A DNA stretch of 10,328 nt from Acetivibrio sp964466645. GTDB taxonomy: Bacteria; Bacillota; Clostridia; Acetivibrionales; Acetivibrionaceae. This document shows positions 1-6,797 of this stretch, one piece after another. Each line of letters begins with the position of its first letter. Position 1 is the stretch's first letter. The notes under the pieces are model-generated. The model was not told the DNA's origin, made no database searches, and saw only the letters and a list, made by a program, of their open reading frames with translations. The position numbers and the translations under genes were made by a program. The stretch is from the NCBI GenBank assembly GCA_964466645.1, contig CAYXPB010000190.1, forward strand, positions 1-10,328, given 5' to 3'.

Positions 1-1259
1 TCCAGAATTTGATCGAGTTGATTTGTTATATATGAAGAAAGCTTGCAGCTTTTCAGCATTTGAATAATGCGAGGATAATTTATTCGAATATCCAAGATAT
101 CACTGTATATATGCTCGTTTAGCTCATCAAATCCGTTACTTTCTATTAAACTGGCAAGCTCATCAGATGAAATATACCAGGTTTTTGGCATTTTAACGTT
201 CTTGAACAATGGATTATCGTTAGTCTGAGATTTAATAATTTGGTTTGCTAGAAAAAAACCTGTACCTTTTCCGCCAATTGTACCGTAGCTCATTGGTGAG
301 CAAATAAATTTGTCAAGCAAATCACAAAAAGCGTCAATGGTAACATATTTTTGTATTATGGAAATTTCTTTAGGGTTATTAGTCAAGAACCTGCGTACTA
401 ATCTCACTGTTAACCACCGTTTTGTCGGTTCACTTGATGCATTGTTCTTTGCTATAGCCTTTTTATACTGCTGTAATGCCTTTACAATGCTTTTTATCTC
501 GGTGCTCTTCCTGTTTACGATTTTTACAAGCTCTGAAGTTTTTTTCTGATAAATCCATAAGCAGATATGATCATATATCTGTGAGTTATTTAAACAGCTT
601 GTTGCTGTAGAGAAAAGTACCTGGCTTAAATGGATTACATCAATCTCAGGCAATGCTTTTAGGGGAGAATTGATGTCAGTCTGATTTCGGTATATTGTCC
701 AATTCATATCATTAAAAATGTCAACCAGCAGATTAGGGCTTATTTTTGCAAGTACAGCCAACATTTTCTCGCATACAAACAATAGCATTTCAAGATCAGT
801 GTTTCTTAACAGCTCTATTATTGACTCCCACTGTGAACCTGAATGCAGACTATGTTGCAGACTTTTTTTGTAAATACAATCTGAAATTATATTTGCAATG
901 CTATTAAGGAGCTTTACTTCCTGAGGAAGAAATACAATATCATCACCTGGAAATGTGCCTTTCTGGTACATTACTTGAATATAGCCGAGAACCTCATTAT
1001 TTACAATGATGTTGGCTTGTATCTCATCGCCATTTTCAATGATCGGCTTTGTAAAGTAATGTTTACCTTCCAGATAAATATTCGCAGTACAAGCGTGGAC
1101 ATTTCTAAATCCCAAGGGTATTATATCAGGTACTTTTTTTAGTACATCGGCCATATTATGACTGCCTGCAGATATCGCTTCATCTATTGCATACAAGCAT
1201 TCCAATTCCTTTGCACGCTCTGACAATATTTCATTGGGTACGTCCTTGAATCTGCTCAC
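1..1259 (-). CDS. PEP/pyruvate-binding (PEP synthase/PPDK-like) protein with N-terminal GAF-like domain, partial
   Basis: Only the N-terminal 419 codons are present; the gene runs off the left edge without a stop. Residues about 15-135 look like a GAF-type sensory domain (LGYIQVMY near 91-98, then FLPQEVKLLNSIA near 110-122). Residues about 140-320 are helical. At 326-340 GTIGGKGTGFFLANQ matches the opening of the PPDK/PEP-synthase ATP-grasp domain (GGKG, K331 being the likely nucleotide-binding lysine), followed by KMPKTWYIS at 356-364 in place of the usual VPxGFxIT. Such proteins transfer phosphate between ATP, pyruvate and PEP, or are related regulators; whether this one keeps the catalytic His domain cannot be seen. 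The start is GTG at 1259: AAGGAGG (1267-1273) lies 7 bases upstream, while the ATG at 1263 is too close to it and hits a stop after ten codons. The domain call is good; the exact reaction is unknown. Confidence 0.82.
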   Translation of the reverse strand, partial: MSRFKDVPNEILSERAKELECLYAIDEAISAGSHNMADVLKKVPDIIPLGFRNVHACTANIYLEGKHYFTKPIIENGDEIQANIIVNNEVLGYIQVMYQKGTFPGDDIVFLPQEVKLLNSIANIISDCIYKKSLQHSLHSGSQWESIIELLRNTDLEMLLFVCEKMLAVLAKISPNLLVDIFNDMNWTIYRNQTDINSPLKALPEIDVIHLSQVLFSTATSCLNNSQIYDHICLWIYQKKTSELVKIVNRKSTEIKSIVKALQQYKKAIAKNNASSEPTKRWLTVRLVRRFLTNNPKEISIIQKYVTIDAFCDLLDKFICSPMSYGTIGGKGTGFFLANQIIKSQTNDNPLFKNVKMPKTWYISSDELASLIESNGFDELNEHIYSDILDIRINYPRIIQMLKSCKLSSYITNQLDQIL

Positions 1260-1266
1260 GCATGTT

Positions 1267-1273
1267 CCTCCTT
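1267..1273 (-). promoter_or_regulatory. Ribosome binding site deciding a GTG start
   Basis: A perfect AAGGAGG on the minus strand lies 7 bases from GTG (1259-1257) but only 3 bases from an out-of-frame ATG (1263-1261). The ATG frame closes at TGA after ten codons, whereas the GTG frame stays open to the window edge, so the GTG is the start. Confidence 0.8.
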
Positions 1274-1308
1274 ACCAAGATGATGCCAAACATTCTAATG
1301 CATAATTG

Positions 1309-1339
1309 ATTATACTGAAAGAACAAATTTTACTGCCAA
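1309..1339 (-). promoter_or_regulatory. Candidate proximal sigma-A promoter of the PEP-synthase-like gene
   Basis: On the minus strand TTGGCA (1334-1339) and a perfect TATAAT (1309-1314) are separated by 19 bases, slightly longer than ideal. Transcription would begin near 1302, giving a leader of about 43 bases before the GTG start at 1259. Confidence 0.5.
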
Positions 1340-1395
1340 TTAACGTAATTTGCCTGATTATGAGTTGAGAAACCAGCAGTTAAATGATTGCAAAA

Positions 1396-1424
1396 ATCTT
1401 ATCACTTCAACAAACATCCTGCAA
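1396..1424 (-). promoter_or_regulatory. Candidate distal extended -10 promoter of the PEP-synthase-like gene
   Basis: On the minus strand TTGCAG (1419-1424), a 17-base spacer and TAAGAT (1396-1401) preceded by TG one base upstream form a plausible extended -10 promoter. It would give a leader of about 130 bases. It may act with, or instead of, the promoter at 1309-1339. No ORF or recognisable riboswitch lies in the leader. Confidence 0.35.
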
Positions 1425-1490
1425 ACTACAGTTAATGGAGTAAAATATACATACGATTTAACTTAGAAACGCTGAAAATACAACTTACAC

Positions 1491-1535
1491 TTTTCACTAC
1501 AAGCCTTATTTGATGCCAAATAGGCTCCGTGAAAA
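1491..1535 (-). terminator. Stem-loop downstream of glutamate dehydrogenase, terminator-like but lacking a T-run
   Basis: A long imperfect hairpin begins 29 bases after the glutamate dehydrogenase stop. The outer arms TTTTCAC/GTGAAAA are 1529-1535 and 1491-1497. The inner arms are 1517-1526 and 1502-1512, giving 10 pairs with one bulged base and a 4-base loop. Neither strand has a T-run after the stem, so it is not a classical intrinsic terminator; it could stabilise the mRNA 3' end or act with Rho. The rest of 1264-1563 holds only the two candidate promoters of the leftward gene. Confidence 0.4.
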
Positions 1536-1563
1536 ATGGAAGTAATATTTTAGATATCCCTTA

Positions 1564-2850
1564 TTATACCCAGCCACGAAGCTTAACTGCTTCTGCCACA
1601 CGATTAATAGCAATCACATAAGCTGCATTTCGCATATAAATTCCTTTTTCCTTCGCTAAATTATGAACAGCGTGAAAAGCCGAAGTCATTTTAAAATCAA
1701 GTTTTTCCAGTACTTCTTCTTTAGACCAGAAATAGTTCATGTTACATTGAACTTGTTCAAAATAGCTGCAGGTTACACCACCGGCATTACACAGGAAATC
1801 AGGAATGAGATAAATATTTTTTGCTTTGATTAGCTCATCACAATCTGTTGTTGTAGGTCCGTTTGCTCCTTCGCAGATTACTTTTACCTGATCACTGATT
1901 TTTGCAAAGGATGTAGGTGTCAACTGGTTTTCAAGTGCGCAAGGTAAAATAATATCTACATTTTGGGAAATCCACTCGTCGCCATCGAGCAATTCACATC
2001 CCATATCCTGAGCCTTGATTTTGTCAATCGTTCCATATGTATCTTTTATGCCAGCTAGTTTATCAATATCAAGTCCTTTTGTATTACGGAATGTATATGC
2101 CTTTTTATCGCTATTGTCCCAGCAGGAAATGGCAATAATCTTGCCGCCCAATTTTGTATACAATCTTGCTGCATATTCTGCCACATTACCAAAGCCTTGA
2201 AGACTTGCGGTCGTTTTGGTGATATCTATTTTCAATTCTTTAAGAGCTTCCCTAAGGTTAAAGATAACCCCATAACCTGTTGCTTCAGTACGTCCAAGTG
2301 ATCCACCCATTCCTACAGGCTTTCCTGTTATCGTTCCGGGTAAATGGCTTCCATGGATGGTTTCAAACTCATCCATCATCCAAAGCATATGCTGGCCGTT
2401 TGTCATAACATCAGGAGCCGGAACATCAACTGTTGGTCCGATATTTTTAGCCAGTTGTCGGATATATCCCCGACATAATCTCTCCTGCTCATTCTTTGAT
2501 AAATTATGAGGATCACAAATTACTCCTCCCTTAGCTCCACCAAGGGGAATATCAACAACTGCACATTTCCATGTCATCCATAAAGATAAAGCCCTTATTG
2601 TATCAATAGTTTCCTGAGGATGGAAGCGTATTCCTCCCTTAGCTGGACCACGTGCATCATTGTGTTGTATTCTATAGCCATTGAATATTTTAGTTGTCCC
2701 ATCATCCATCTTTACTGGGATAGTAAAATGATATTCACGGCTTGGCTGACGCAGCAACTCACGGATCGGTTGTTCTAAATCAATCAAATCAGCTACAGCA
2801 TCGAATTGCTTTTGTGCAGTCATGTAAGCATTGTAGGTTGTATGTCCCAT
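1564..2850 (-). CDS. gdhA: Glutamate dehydrogenase, hexameric NAD(P)-dependent class
   Basis: This cytoplasmic enzyme interconverts glutamate with 2-oxoglutarate plus ammonia; in clostridia it usually serves glutamate catabolism and nitrogen balance. The length, 428 residues, is typical of the RocG/GudB-like class. Visible landmarks are KGGIRFHP (71-78, substrate lysine K71), MTWK (K95), PLGGAKGGV (102-110, catalytic K107), VPAPDVMT (143-150, catalytic D147), SLGRTEATGYG (184-194), Rossmann turn GFGNVA (219-224), CEGANGPTT (327-334) and NAGGVT (355-360). The loop after the second Rossmann strand (about 242-262) appears longer than in the Bacillus enzymes and carries CWDNSDKKAYTF, so cofactor preference cannot be called. 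ATG 2850 is chosen because AAGGAG (2860-2865) sits 9 bases upstream; an internal ATG at codon 10 has no such site. The gene has its own near-consensus promoter and appears monocistronic. The symbol is the generic one; gudB, rocG or gluD would be equally valid. Confidence 0.96.
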   Translation of the reverse strand: MGHTTYNAYMTAQKQFDAVADLIDLEQPIRELLRQPSREYHFTIPVKMDDGTTKIFNGYRIQHNDARGPAKGGIRFHPQETIDTIRALSLWMTWKCAVVDIPLGGAKGGVICDPHNLSKNEQERLCRGYIRQLAKNIGPTVDVPAPDVMTNGQHMLWMMDEFETIHGSHLPGTITGKPVGMGGSLGRTEATGYGVIFNLREALKELKIDITKTTASLQGFGNVAEYAARLYTKLGGKIIAISCWDNSDKKAYTFRNTKGLDIDKLAGIKDTYGTIDKIKAQDMGCELLDGDEWISQNVDIILPCALENQLTPTSFAKISDQVKVICEGANGPTTTDCDELIKAKNIYLIPDFLCNAGGVTCSYFEQVQCNMNYFWSKEEVLEKLDFKMTSAFHAVHNLAKEKGIYMRNAAYVIAINRVAEAVKLRGWV

Positions 2851-2916
2851 TTTTTTAATCTCCTTTTCAAAAAAAACTTTTAACTCCTAAATTTTTTATA
2901 TGGAATATTATTTCTA

Positions 2917-2944
2917 ATTATATTATTTTTTATGTAATTGTCAA
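2917..2944 (-). promoter_or_regulatory. Near-consensus sigma-A promoter of glutamate dehydrogenase
   Basis: On the minus strand a perfect TTGACA (2939-2944) and a perfect TATAAT (2917-2922) are separated by 16 bases. Transcription would start near 2910, giving a leader of about 60 bases that contains a run of T residues and ends in AAGGAG. Such a strong promoter fits an abundant metabolic enzyme. Between it and the divergent promoter at 3150 lie about 200 AT-rich bases in which I see no gene. Confidence 0.75.
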
Positions 2945-3126
2945 TTATATATGCAAAATTTCTGAAATTTCGTAAGATGAAACTTTCAAATATATGAGCA
3001 GTTTTCTGAAATTGTACTATCTGTAATTTGGTTATGCAAGTGTTTTATCACGCTTCGTCCATTTTAGTAATTTCAAAGGTCTCCGGTAAAAAGAGGTCAT
3101 TGCCACTGTTTGGAAATTAGTTTTTC

Positions 3127-3170
3127 CACAATCACCCAAATAGCTAATATTGACAAACAATATGATTGTG
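3127..3170. repeat. Nested inverted repeats over the DUF445 promoter, possible operator
   Basis: Inner arms ATATTG (3147-3152) and CAATAT (3158-3163), five bases apart, overlap the -35 box. Outer arms CACAATCA (3127-3134) and TGATTGTG (3163-3170) flank it. Symmetry covering a -35 element is typical of repressor sites, but no regulator family is recognised and such short arms can arise by chance in AT-rich DNA. Confidence 0.3.
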
Positions 3171-3180
3171 ATGATATAAT
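3150..3180 (+). promoter_or_regulatory. Extended -10 promoter of the DUF445 gene
   Basis: A perfect TTGACA (3150-3155) is followed 19 bases later by a perfect TATAAT (3175-3180) with the extended -10 TG at 3172-3173, which can compensate for the long spacer. The start point near 3187 leaves a leader of only about 19 bases, containing AAAGGA (3192-3197) before ATG 3206. Confidence 0.65.
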
Positions 3181-3205
3181 TAAGAATTAAGAAAGGAATT
3201 TTAAA

Positions 3206-4105
3206 ATGCAAATAATAAGAATTTTATCAGGACCAATTATTGGAGCTATTATAGGCCTTTTTACAAATTATATAGCAGTTAAAATGCTTTTTAGACCTAG
3301 AAACGCCGTAAGAATAGGCAAATATACATTACCCTTTACACCGGGAATTGTTCCAAAAAGAAAAGCAGAACTTGCAAAAGCAGTCGGTAGAACTGTGGGA
3401 AGCTCATTATTTGGTGCGAATGAGGTTAAATCAATTATTGCTTCCGAAGACATGAAAAATACCTTTGTAAATGGAGTTATGAAGATTATAAACGAAAGAG
3501 TCTCAGAAGATACAACAACTAAATCTATGCTTTCAGAAATTATTGGTGAGGAATCATACTTACAAAAGAGAGATAATCTAGCTCACAAACTTTCCGATAG
3601 AATCGTACAAGGACTATTGAATATGGATGTCGGGACAATTATAACTGACAGGGGTGTGGAAGTTATTAAAAAAAAGTTAAGCAACCCTATGCTCTCCTTT
3701 TTAGTTAATGAAAAGACCATAAAATCTATTGCAGTCCCTATTGGGGAACAAATAAATGAATACATTAAGTCCGATGGAATAGATAAAATCGAAAGCTTTC
3801 TTTCTAACGAAGTATCAGAGCTTGAAAACAGGCAAATCAACAGTTTGTTTACCAACAAGGAAGCTGTTATGCTAAAATTGCAAAACAAACTGGGTGATCT
3901 ATATACCAATTTCGTAAATAATAATGTTGAAAGTTTCGTAAAACGTTTTAAAATTAGCGAAATTGTTGAGGAAAAGATTTCTAACATGAGCAATGAATCA
4001 ATTGAATCGCTAGCGCTTTCGGTTATGGAAAACGAACTCGGAATGATTGTTAACCTTGGTGCTGTAATTGGATTTGTCATAGGAATCATTAATACCTTTA
4101 TATAG
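3206..4105 (+). CDS. DUF445 family membrane protein
   Basis: A 299-residue protein with the DUF445 (PF04286) signature. The N-terminal membrane segment (about 6-24) runs into FTNYIAVKMLFRP (19-31), then PFTPGIVPKRKAELA (43-57). A long helical, charged middle follows, and a second hydrophobic segment closes the protein (about 280-299, VNLGAVIGFVIGIIN). The layout suggests both ends are in the membrane with a helical domain between. Bacillus YheB belongs to the same family; its function is not established, so none is assigned. ATG 3206 is preceded by AAAGGA at a suitable distance and by a clear promoter, and the conserved motif begins close to the start. The gene stands alone, divergent from glutamate dehydrogenase and convergent with the next gene. 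Confidence 0.88.
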   Translation: MQIIRILSGPIIGAIIGLFTNYIAVKMLFRPRNAVRIGKYTLPFTPGIVPKRKAELAKAVGRTVGSSLFGANEVKSIIASEDMKNTFVNGVMKIINERVSEDTTTKSMLSEIIGEESYLQKRDNLAHKLSDRIVQGLLNMDVGTIITDRGVEVIKKKLSNPMLSFLVNEKTIKSIAVPIGEQINEYIKSDGIDKIESFLSNEVSELENRQINSLFTNKEAVMLKLQNKLGDLYTNFVNNNVESFVKRFKISEIVEEKISNMSNESIESLALSVMENELGMIVNLGAVIGFVIGIINTFI

Positions 4106-4146
4106 GCTTGAATTCCCAATCAAGCTTATCCTTCTCGGTTTTTTTT
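4104..4146 (+). terminator. Candidate terminator between convergent genes
   Basis: Arms at 4104-4111 and 4120-4127 (core GCTTGA/TCAAGC) form an 8-bp stem with one G-T pair and an 8-base loop. The stem overlaps the DUF445 stop codon. A run of eight T residues follows at 4139-4146, but 11 bases separate it from the stem, which is more than an efficient intrinsic terminator allows. The hairpin could also serve the convergent minus-strand gene, which shows no other terminator. Confidence 0.4.
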
Positions 4147-4163
4147 AATGCAATTTTTATGCC

Positions 4164-5501
4164 TTAAAAACTTATACTGTATCCAAAATATTCATCATCC
4201 ACTTTCAAATACAAAACATTCTCATAAACAGTTATTGACTTAATTCTCTCCAATTCGATTTCTTCGGGAATACTCACAGTTTTTCCACCAAGCACATTGT
4301 TCATATCTTCATCATATACTCTTATTCCTGTGCTCAATTCAATATTTGTATCTGTAAGAACTCTTTCTTCCTTATAAGCAGCTGCCAAAAATTCTTTTAA
4401 CTTCCCTTTATCCATTATATATCCAGAAAAGAATTTTACAATTGGAAATGATGTTACATATTGAGTGGGGAAATCTGTATCTATTTGAGTACTTTCACTT
4501 CCGTCTAGATTAACCCTTTTTGTTGAACCATCTTTTGCTGCGTAATAGATGCGATCATTAAATATTCTGAAATTTCCATATTCCGTCCACCCCTCCAATT
4601 CCAATATTAATTCATGCTTTAAGGTCTTTAGATCAATCCTCTTTATTGCTTCTTTGGGATTATCAAACCCTACAAAACCCCACGGATAAATGGAAATATA
4701 GTATATGTATCCATCTTTCTCTAAGGGCATGTACATTCTAAAATCTCTGTATTCAATTTTTTCACTGCTCCCAATTTTCATTTTGCCAAACAAGCCAAAG
4801 TCCGGGTTCATCATTCCTTCACCGGAACCTCCTCCACCTAAAGCTATTATATGATAATAAAGCCATTTATCATCGTTACATATCAACTTTATATCAGATT
4901 GCCAACCTTGATAGTTGTAAGACTTGTATACAACCTTTTCATCTTCTCCATTATTCCTTACACACTTCAAAACTATATCCTTTCCTGGTTCCCCACGATA
5001 ATAAGGCCTTGTCTCAAGTACCTCTCCATTTTTTAAAGGATAGTAATAAATCCAATCGTTTATAACTTTGTATAGTTTCCCAAAGTCATGTACTAGCTTG
5101 CGTTCAGAAGAACCGTCAATCCGATAGAGATCTCCTGCCAAAGTGTAAAAATATGAAACACCTTTGTCTTCAAACATAGATACTTTTTCATCGCCATGGT
5201 AAGTTTTATCCTTTTGCTTCAAACTAAATGAGTCCTCAATTACTCCCTTATTTGCTAAGTCTGCAATTTCATCAGGGGTTAGTTTAAAACTTCCTTTTGT
5301 ACTATATGCTTCTTTATGTGTTGGCATAACTTTTGGTGTATTGGTTGCTTGAACAGTATTGTTGTTTTGATCTGTGGTATTTCTTTTATCTTCACTACTT
5401 CCGCCTTCCATAGTCCCGTCAACCTGATTTAAAACTATCAGCAATACAATTGACAATACCAAGATCACAATTAAGCGTTTGTTTACAGGCTGTTTATTCA
5501 A
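4164..5501 (-). CDS. Membrane-anchored protein with propeller-like (DUF5050-type) repeats, function unknown
   Basis: From a TTG start this is a 445-residue protein. One hydrophobic segment near the N-terminus (about 9-25, LIVILVLSIVLLIVL) has positive residues before it, so the bulk is probably outside the cell. Residues about 28-65 are a Ser/Thr/Asn-rich linker. The rest contains recurring aromatic strand-turn units: YFYTLAGDLYRIDGS, DWIYYYPLKNG, KWLYYHI, GYIYYISIYPWG, and RIYYAAKDGSTKRVNLDGSE. This resembles DUF5050-type beta-propeller blades (visible pattern YY...LYRIDLDG). No catalytic residues are recognised. The frame extends to GTG 5549, but GAGGTG (5508-5513) lies 6 bases before TTG 5501, and that start places the positive residues directly ahead of the membrane segment. 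The gene is monocistronic; no convincing promoter was found, only a weak TATATT at 5573-5578. Confidence 0.72.
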   Translation of the reverse strand: MNKQPVNKRLIVILVLSIVLLIVLNQVDGTMEGGSSEDKRNTTDQNNNTVQATNTPKVMPTHKEAYSTKGSFKLTPDEIADLANKGVIEDSFSLKQKDKTYHGDEKVSMFEDKGVSYFYTLAGDLYRIDGSSERKLVHDFGKLYKVINDWIYYYPLKNGEVLETRPYYRGEPGKDIVLKCVRNNGEDEKVVYKSYNYQGWQSDIKLICNDDKWLYYHIIALGGGGSGEGMMNPDFGLFGKMKIGSSEKIEYRDFRMYMPLEKDGYIYYISIYPWGFVGFDNPKEAIKRIDLKTLKHELILELEGWTEYGNFRIFNDRIYYAAKDGSTKRVNLDGSESTQIDTDFPTQYVTSFPIVKFFSGYIMDKGKLKEFLAAAYKEERVLTDTNIELSTGIRVYDEDMNNVLGGKTVSIPEEIELERIKSITVYENVLYLKVDDEYFGYSISF

Positions 5502-5677
5502 ACTATTCACCTCATTAAAGTTCTCTAATATTCCTTTATATGTAAACACTTACGGTTTAATAATACCATTTTAATATACCAAAAGCCATAATAAATGCAA
5601 TATTATTTCCCGAACCTCAAATTTGCCTTTAAATCTGCTATAAAACCACCTTTTCTAGACTTTTGTAAAAATTTCAA

Positions 5678-5707
5678 TTGCAATTAAATATGTATCTGTG
5701 TTAAAAT
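5678..5707 (+). promoter_or_regulatory. Candidate promoter of an intergenic small RNA
   Basis: TTGCAA (5678-5683) lies inside the palindrome AATTGCAATT. After an 18-base spacer comes TAAAAT (5702-5707) with an extended -10 TG at 5699-5700. The expected start is near 5714. The promoter points rightwards, opposite to both neighbouring genes. Confidence 0.45.
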
Positions 5708-5713
5708 GTTGTG

Positions 5714-5788
5714 GTGTAAATAGTGTCAATTATTTGACACAGTTTTACTCCCCTAAAGAGAGCTACAAAACACGCTCTCTATTTTTTT
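5714..5788 (+). ncRNA. Candidate small RNA of about 75 nt
   Basis: This plus-strand unit sits between two minus-strand genes and carries no usable ORF. After the predicted start it has a perfect 7-bp hairpin (GTGTCAA 5723-5729, loop TTAT, TTGACAC 5734-5740). An unpaired stretch containing ACTCCCCTAA (5747-5756) follows, then a canonical intrinsic terminator. A C-rich single-stranded segment between two hairpins resembles the UCCC seed of Gram-positive small RNAs such as RsaE, which pairs with ribosome binding sites; that parallel is inference. It matches no riboswitch or housekeeping RNA that I recognise. The 5' hairpin could instead be a DNA operator. The terminator is the firm part of the call. 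Confidence 0.45.
5757..5788 (+). terminator. Intrinsic terminator, plus strand
   Basis: AGAGAGC (5757-5763) and GCTCTCT (5774-5780) form a perfect 7-bp stem with a 10-base loop, followed after one A by seven T residues (5782-5788). The reverse strand lacks a T-run, so it works rightwards only. Since no plus-strand protein gene lies upstream, it implies a non-coding transcript. Confidence 0.75.
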
Positions 5789-5937
5789 ATCACAAAACGT
5801 TTACATATTTAAGTTTTATGTTAATTTTCATCCAATATTTCTTGTAATAATTTGATTGTTATGAAAATTGCAACTTGGTGAACAATATAACCTAATAAGG
5901 TTTAAAAAGCATTTAACTATAAACGGTTTTAGCCCAT

Positions 5938-5975
5938 AAAAAAAGACTCCGCGTTATAAAACGCAAAATCTTTTA
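5938..5975 (-). terminator. Intrinsic terminator of the solute-binding/OmpA operon
   Basis: On the minus strand the core stem GCGTT/AACGC (5951-5955 and 5960-5964), with outer AAAAGA/TCTTTT pairing across an internal loop, is followed by seven T residues (about 5938-5944). It lies some 40 bases after the stop of the 6013-6777 gene. The remainder of the 5502-6012 gap, apart from the small RNA candidate, is AT-rich with nothing else recognised. Confidence 0.65.
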
Positions 5976-6012
5976 TTTATGTTATTAAATACTCTCCTGT
6001 TATTAAATCTAC

Positions 6013-6777
6013 TTACAGTTTCATTCTGTCCTTTCTACTTAGCAAGACCTCATCCAATGCTACTGCTTCATTAACTACATTATCAATTTCCGAGATTTCT
6101 GGGTCCAAGTCACTATTCGATATGATCTGATGTTTGAAAGTAACTATTGCACTCTCAATGTAATCTAGCTTTGAATTCACCATTTCCAATTCGCTCTTTT
6201 CTCTCTTAATCCTTTCAAGCAAGCGTTTATCCAATTCTAAAGCCTTTTCAATATCAACTTTTGCCTTCGGATTTATAAGATTTTCTTTCTTCATACTGTT
6301 GCTATTCATACGCTCTTCAACTTTACTACCATTGAGGCTTTTTATATCTTTGACTCTTACACTGTAATTGTACATTAATTTAAAATAAACCAAAACAAGT
6401 TTTAATGCCTGTTCAACTATTTTTTGCTTTATCAGGTCATCCTTTACATTGTTGTAGTACGTCATTAAGGATTCCTTTTCCCTAAATATATTCGTTACCT
6501 TCTCCTTCATTCCTGCTCGAAGCCTTCCTGATACATATCGATAAAGCTTATTAGATTCAATATTAAGATCTTGTATGCCTTCTATTTGCTGTTGGCTATT
6601 ATAATCCTGCAAAAATTTTTCATCTCTTAAGGTCTGCATAACAAAATAGATATACCCAGCAAGACCTACCAAAAGGAATGGCAGATAAGTAGTAGCCAAA
6701 AAAACGATTCCAACTACAGCAAGTAGCGCAAGATTCTTTAATTTTATGGATGCTTTTAATAACAATTCAAAATTCAT
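6013..6777 (-). CDS. Unrecognised membrane-hairpin and coiled-coil protein, second gene of the operon
   Basis: A 254-residue protein not recognised by sequence. Two adjacent hydrophobic segments (about 15-31 and 32-49) with a short turn containing Pro33 form a likely membrane hairpin near the N-terminus. The rest is predicted helical and highly charged. One block is at about 60-145, and a heptad-like, Lys/Glu-rich stretch at about 172-215 (KALELDKRLLERIKREKSEL) looks like a coiled coil. An acidic tail follows. This is the layout of a cytoplasmic-facing scaffold rather than an enzyme. The XpaC family also has an N-terminal membrane hairpin plus helical domain, but the resemblance is architectural only. 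It follows the solute-binding/OmpA gene by 78 bases in the same direction and precedes a terminator, so the two are probably co-transcribed. GGAGGT (6790-6795) lies 12 bases before ATG 6777, a long spacing. Confidence 0.72.
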   Translation of the reverse strand: MNFELLLKASIKLKNLALLAVVGIVFLATTYLPFLLVGLAGYIYFVMQTLRDEKFLQDYNSQQQIEGIQDLNIESNKLYRYVSGRLRAGMKEKVTNIFREKESLMTYYNNVKDDLIKQKIVEQALKLVLVYFKLMYNYSVRVKDIKSLNGSKVEERMNSNSMKKENLINPKAKVDIEKALELDKRLLERIKREKSELEMVNSKLDYIESAIVTFKHQIISNSDLDPEISEIDNVVNEAVALDEVLLSRKDRMKL

Positions 6778-6797
6778 AATTTTATTTATACCTCCAG

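Noticed and set aside
310..549. Plus-strand open frame of 79 codons
   Set aside because: It lies wholly inside the PEP-synthase-like gene on the opposite strand, has no ribosome binding site and resembles no family.
2961..3013. Two copies of TCTGAAATT in the glutamate dehydrogenase/DUF445 gap
   Set aside because: A 9-base AT-rich repeat twice in 350 bases, with no helical-phase spacing or promoter relation, is likely chance.
3583..4119. Minus-strand open frame of 178 codons opposite the DUF445 gene
   Set aside because: It is antisense to a recognised family member with a good promoter and ribosome binding site, and its own sequence is low-complexity Ser/Ile/Leu-rich, as expected of a shadow.
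5595..5687. Plus-strand 30-codon ORF upstream of the small RNA
   Set aside because: There is no Shine-Dalgarno sequence before the ATG, it ends before the predicted RNA start, and the translation shows no recognisable feature.
5724..5739. TGTCA...TGACA palindrome resembling a TnrA/GlnR nitrogen-control box
   Set aside because: The known box is TGTNA-N7-TNACA; here the spacer is 6, not 7, and no nitrogen gene is adjacent. An RNA hairpin is the simpler reading.
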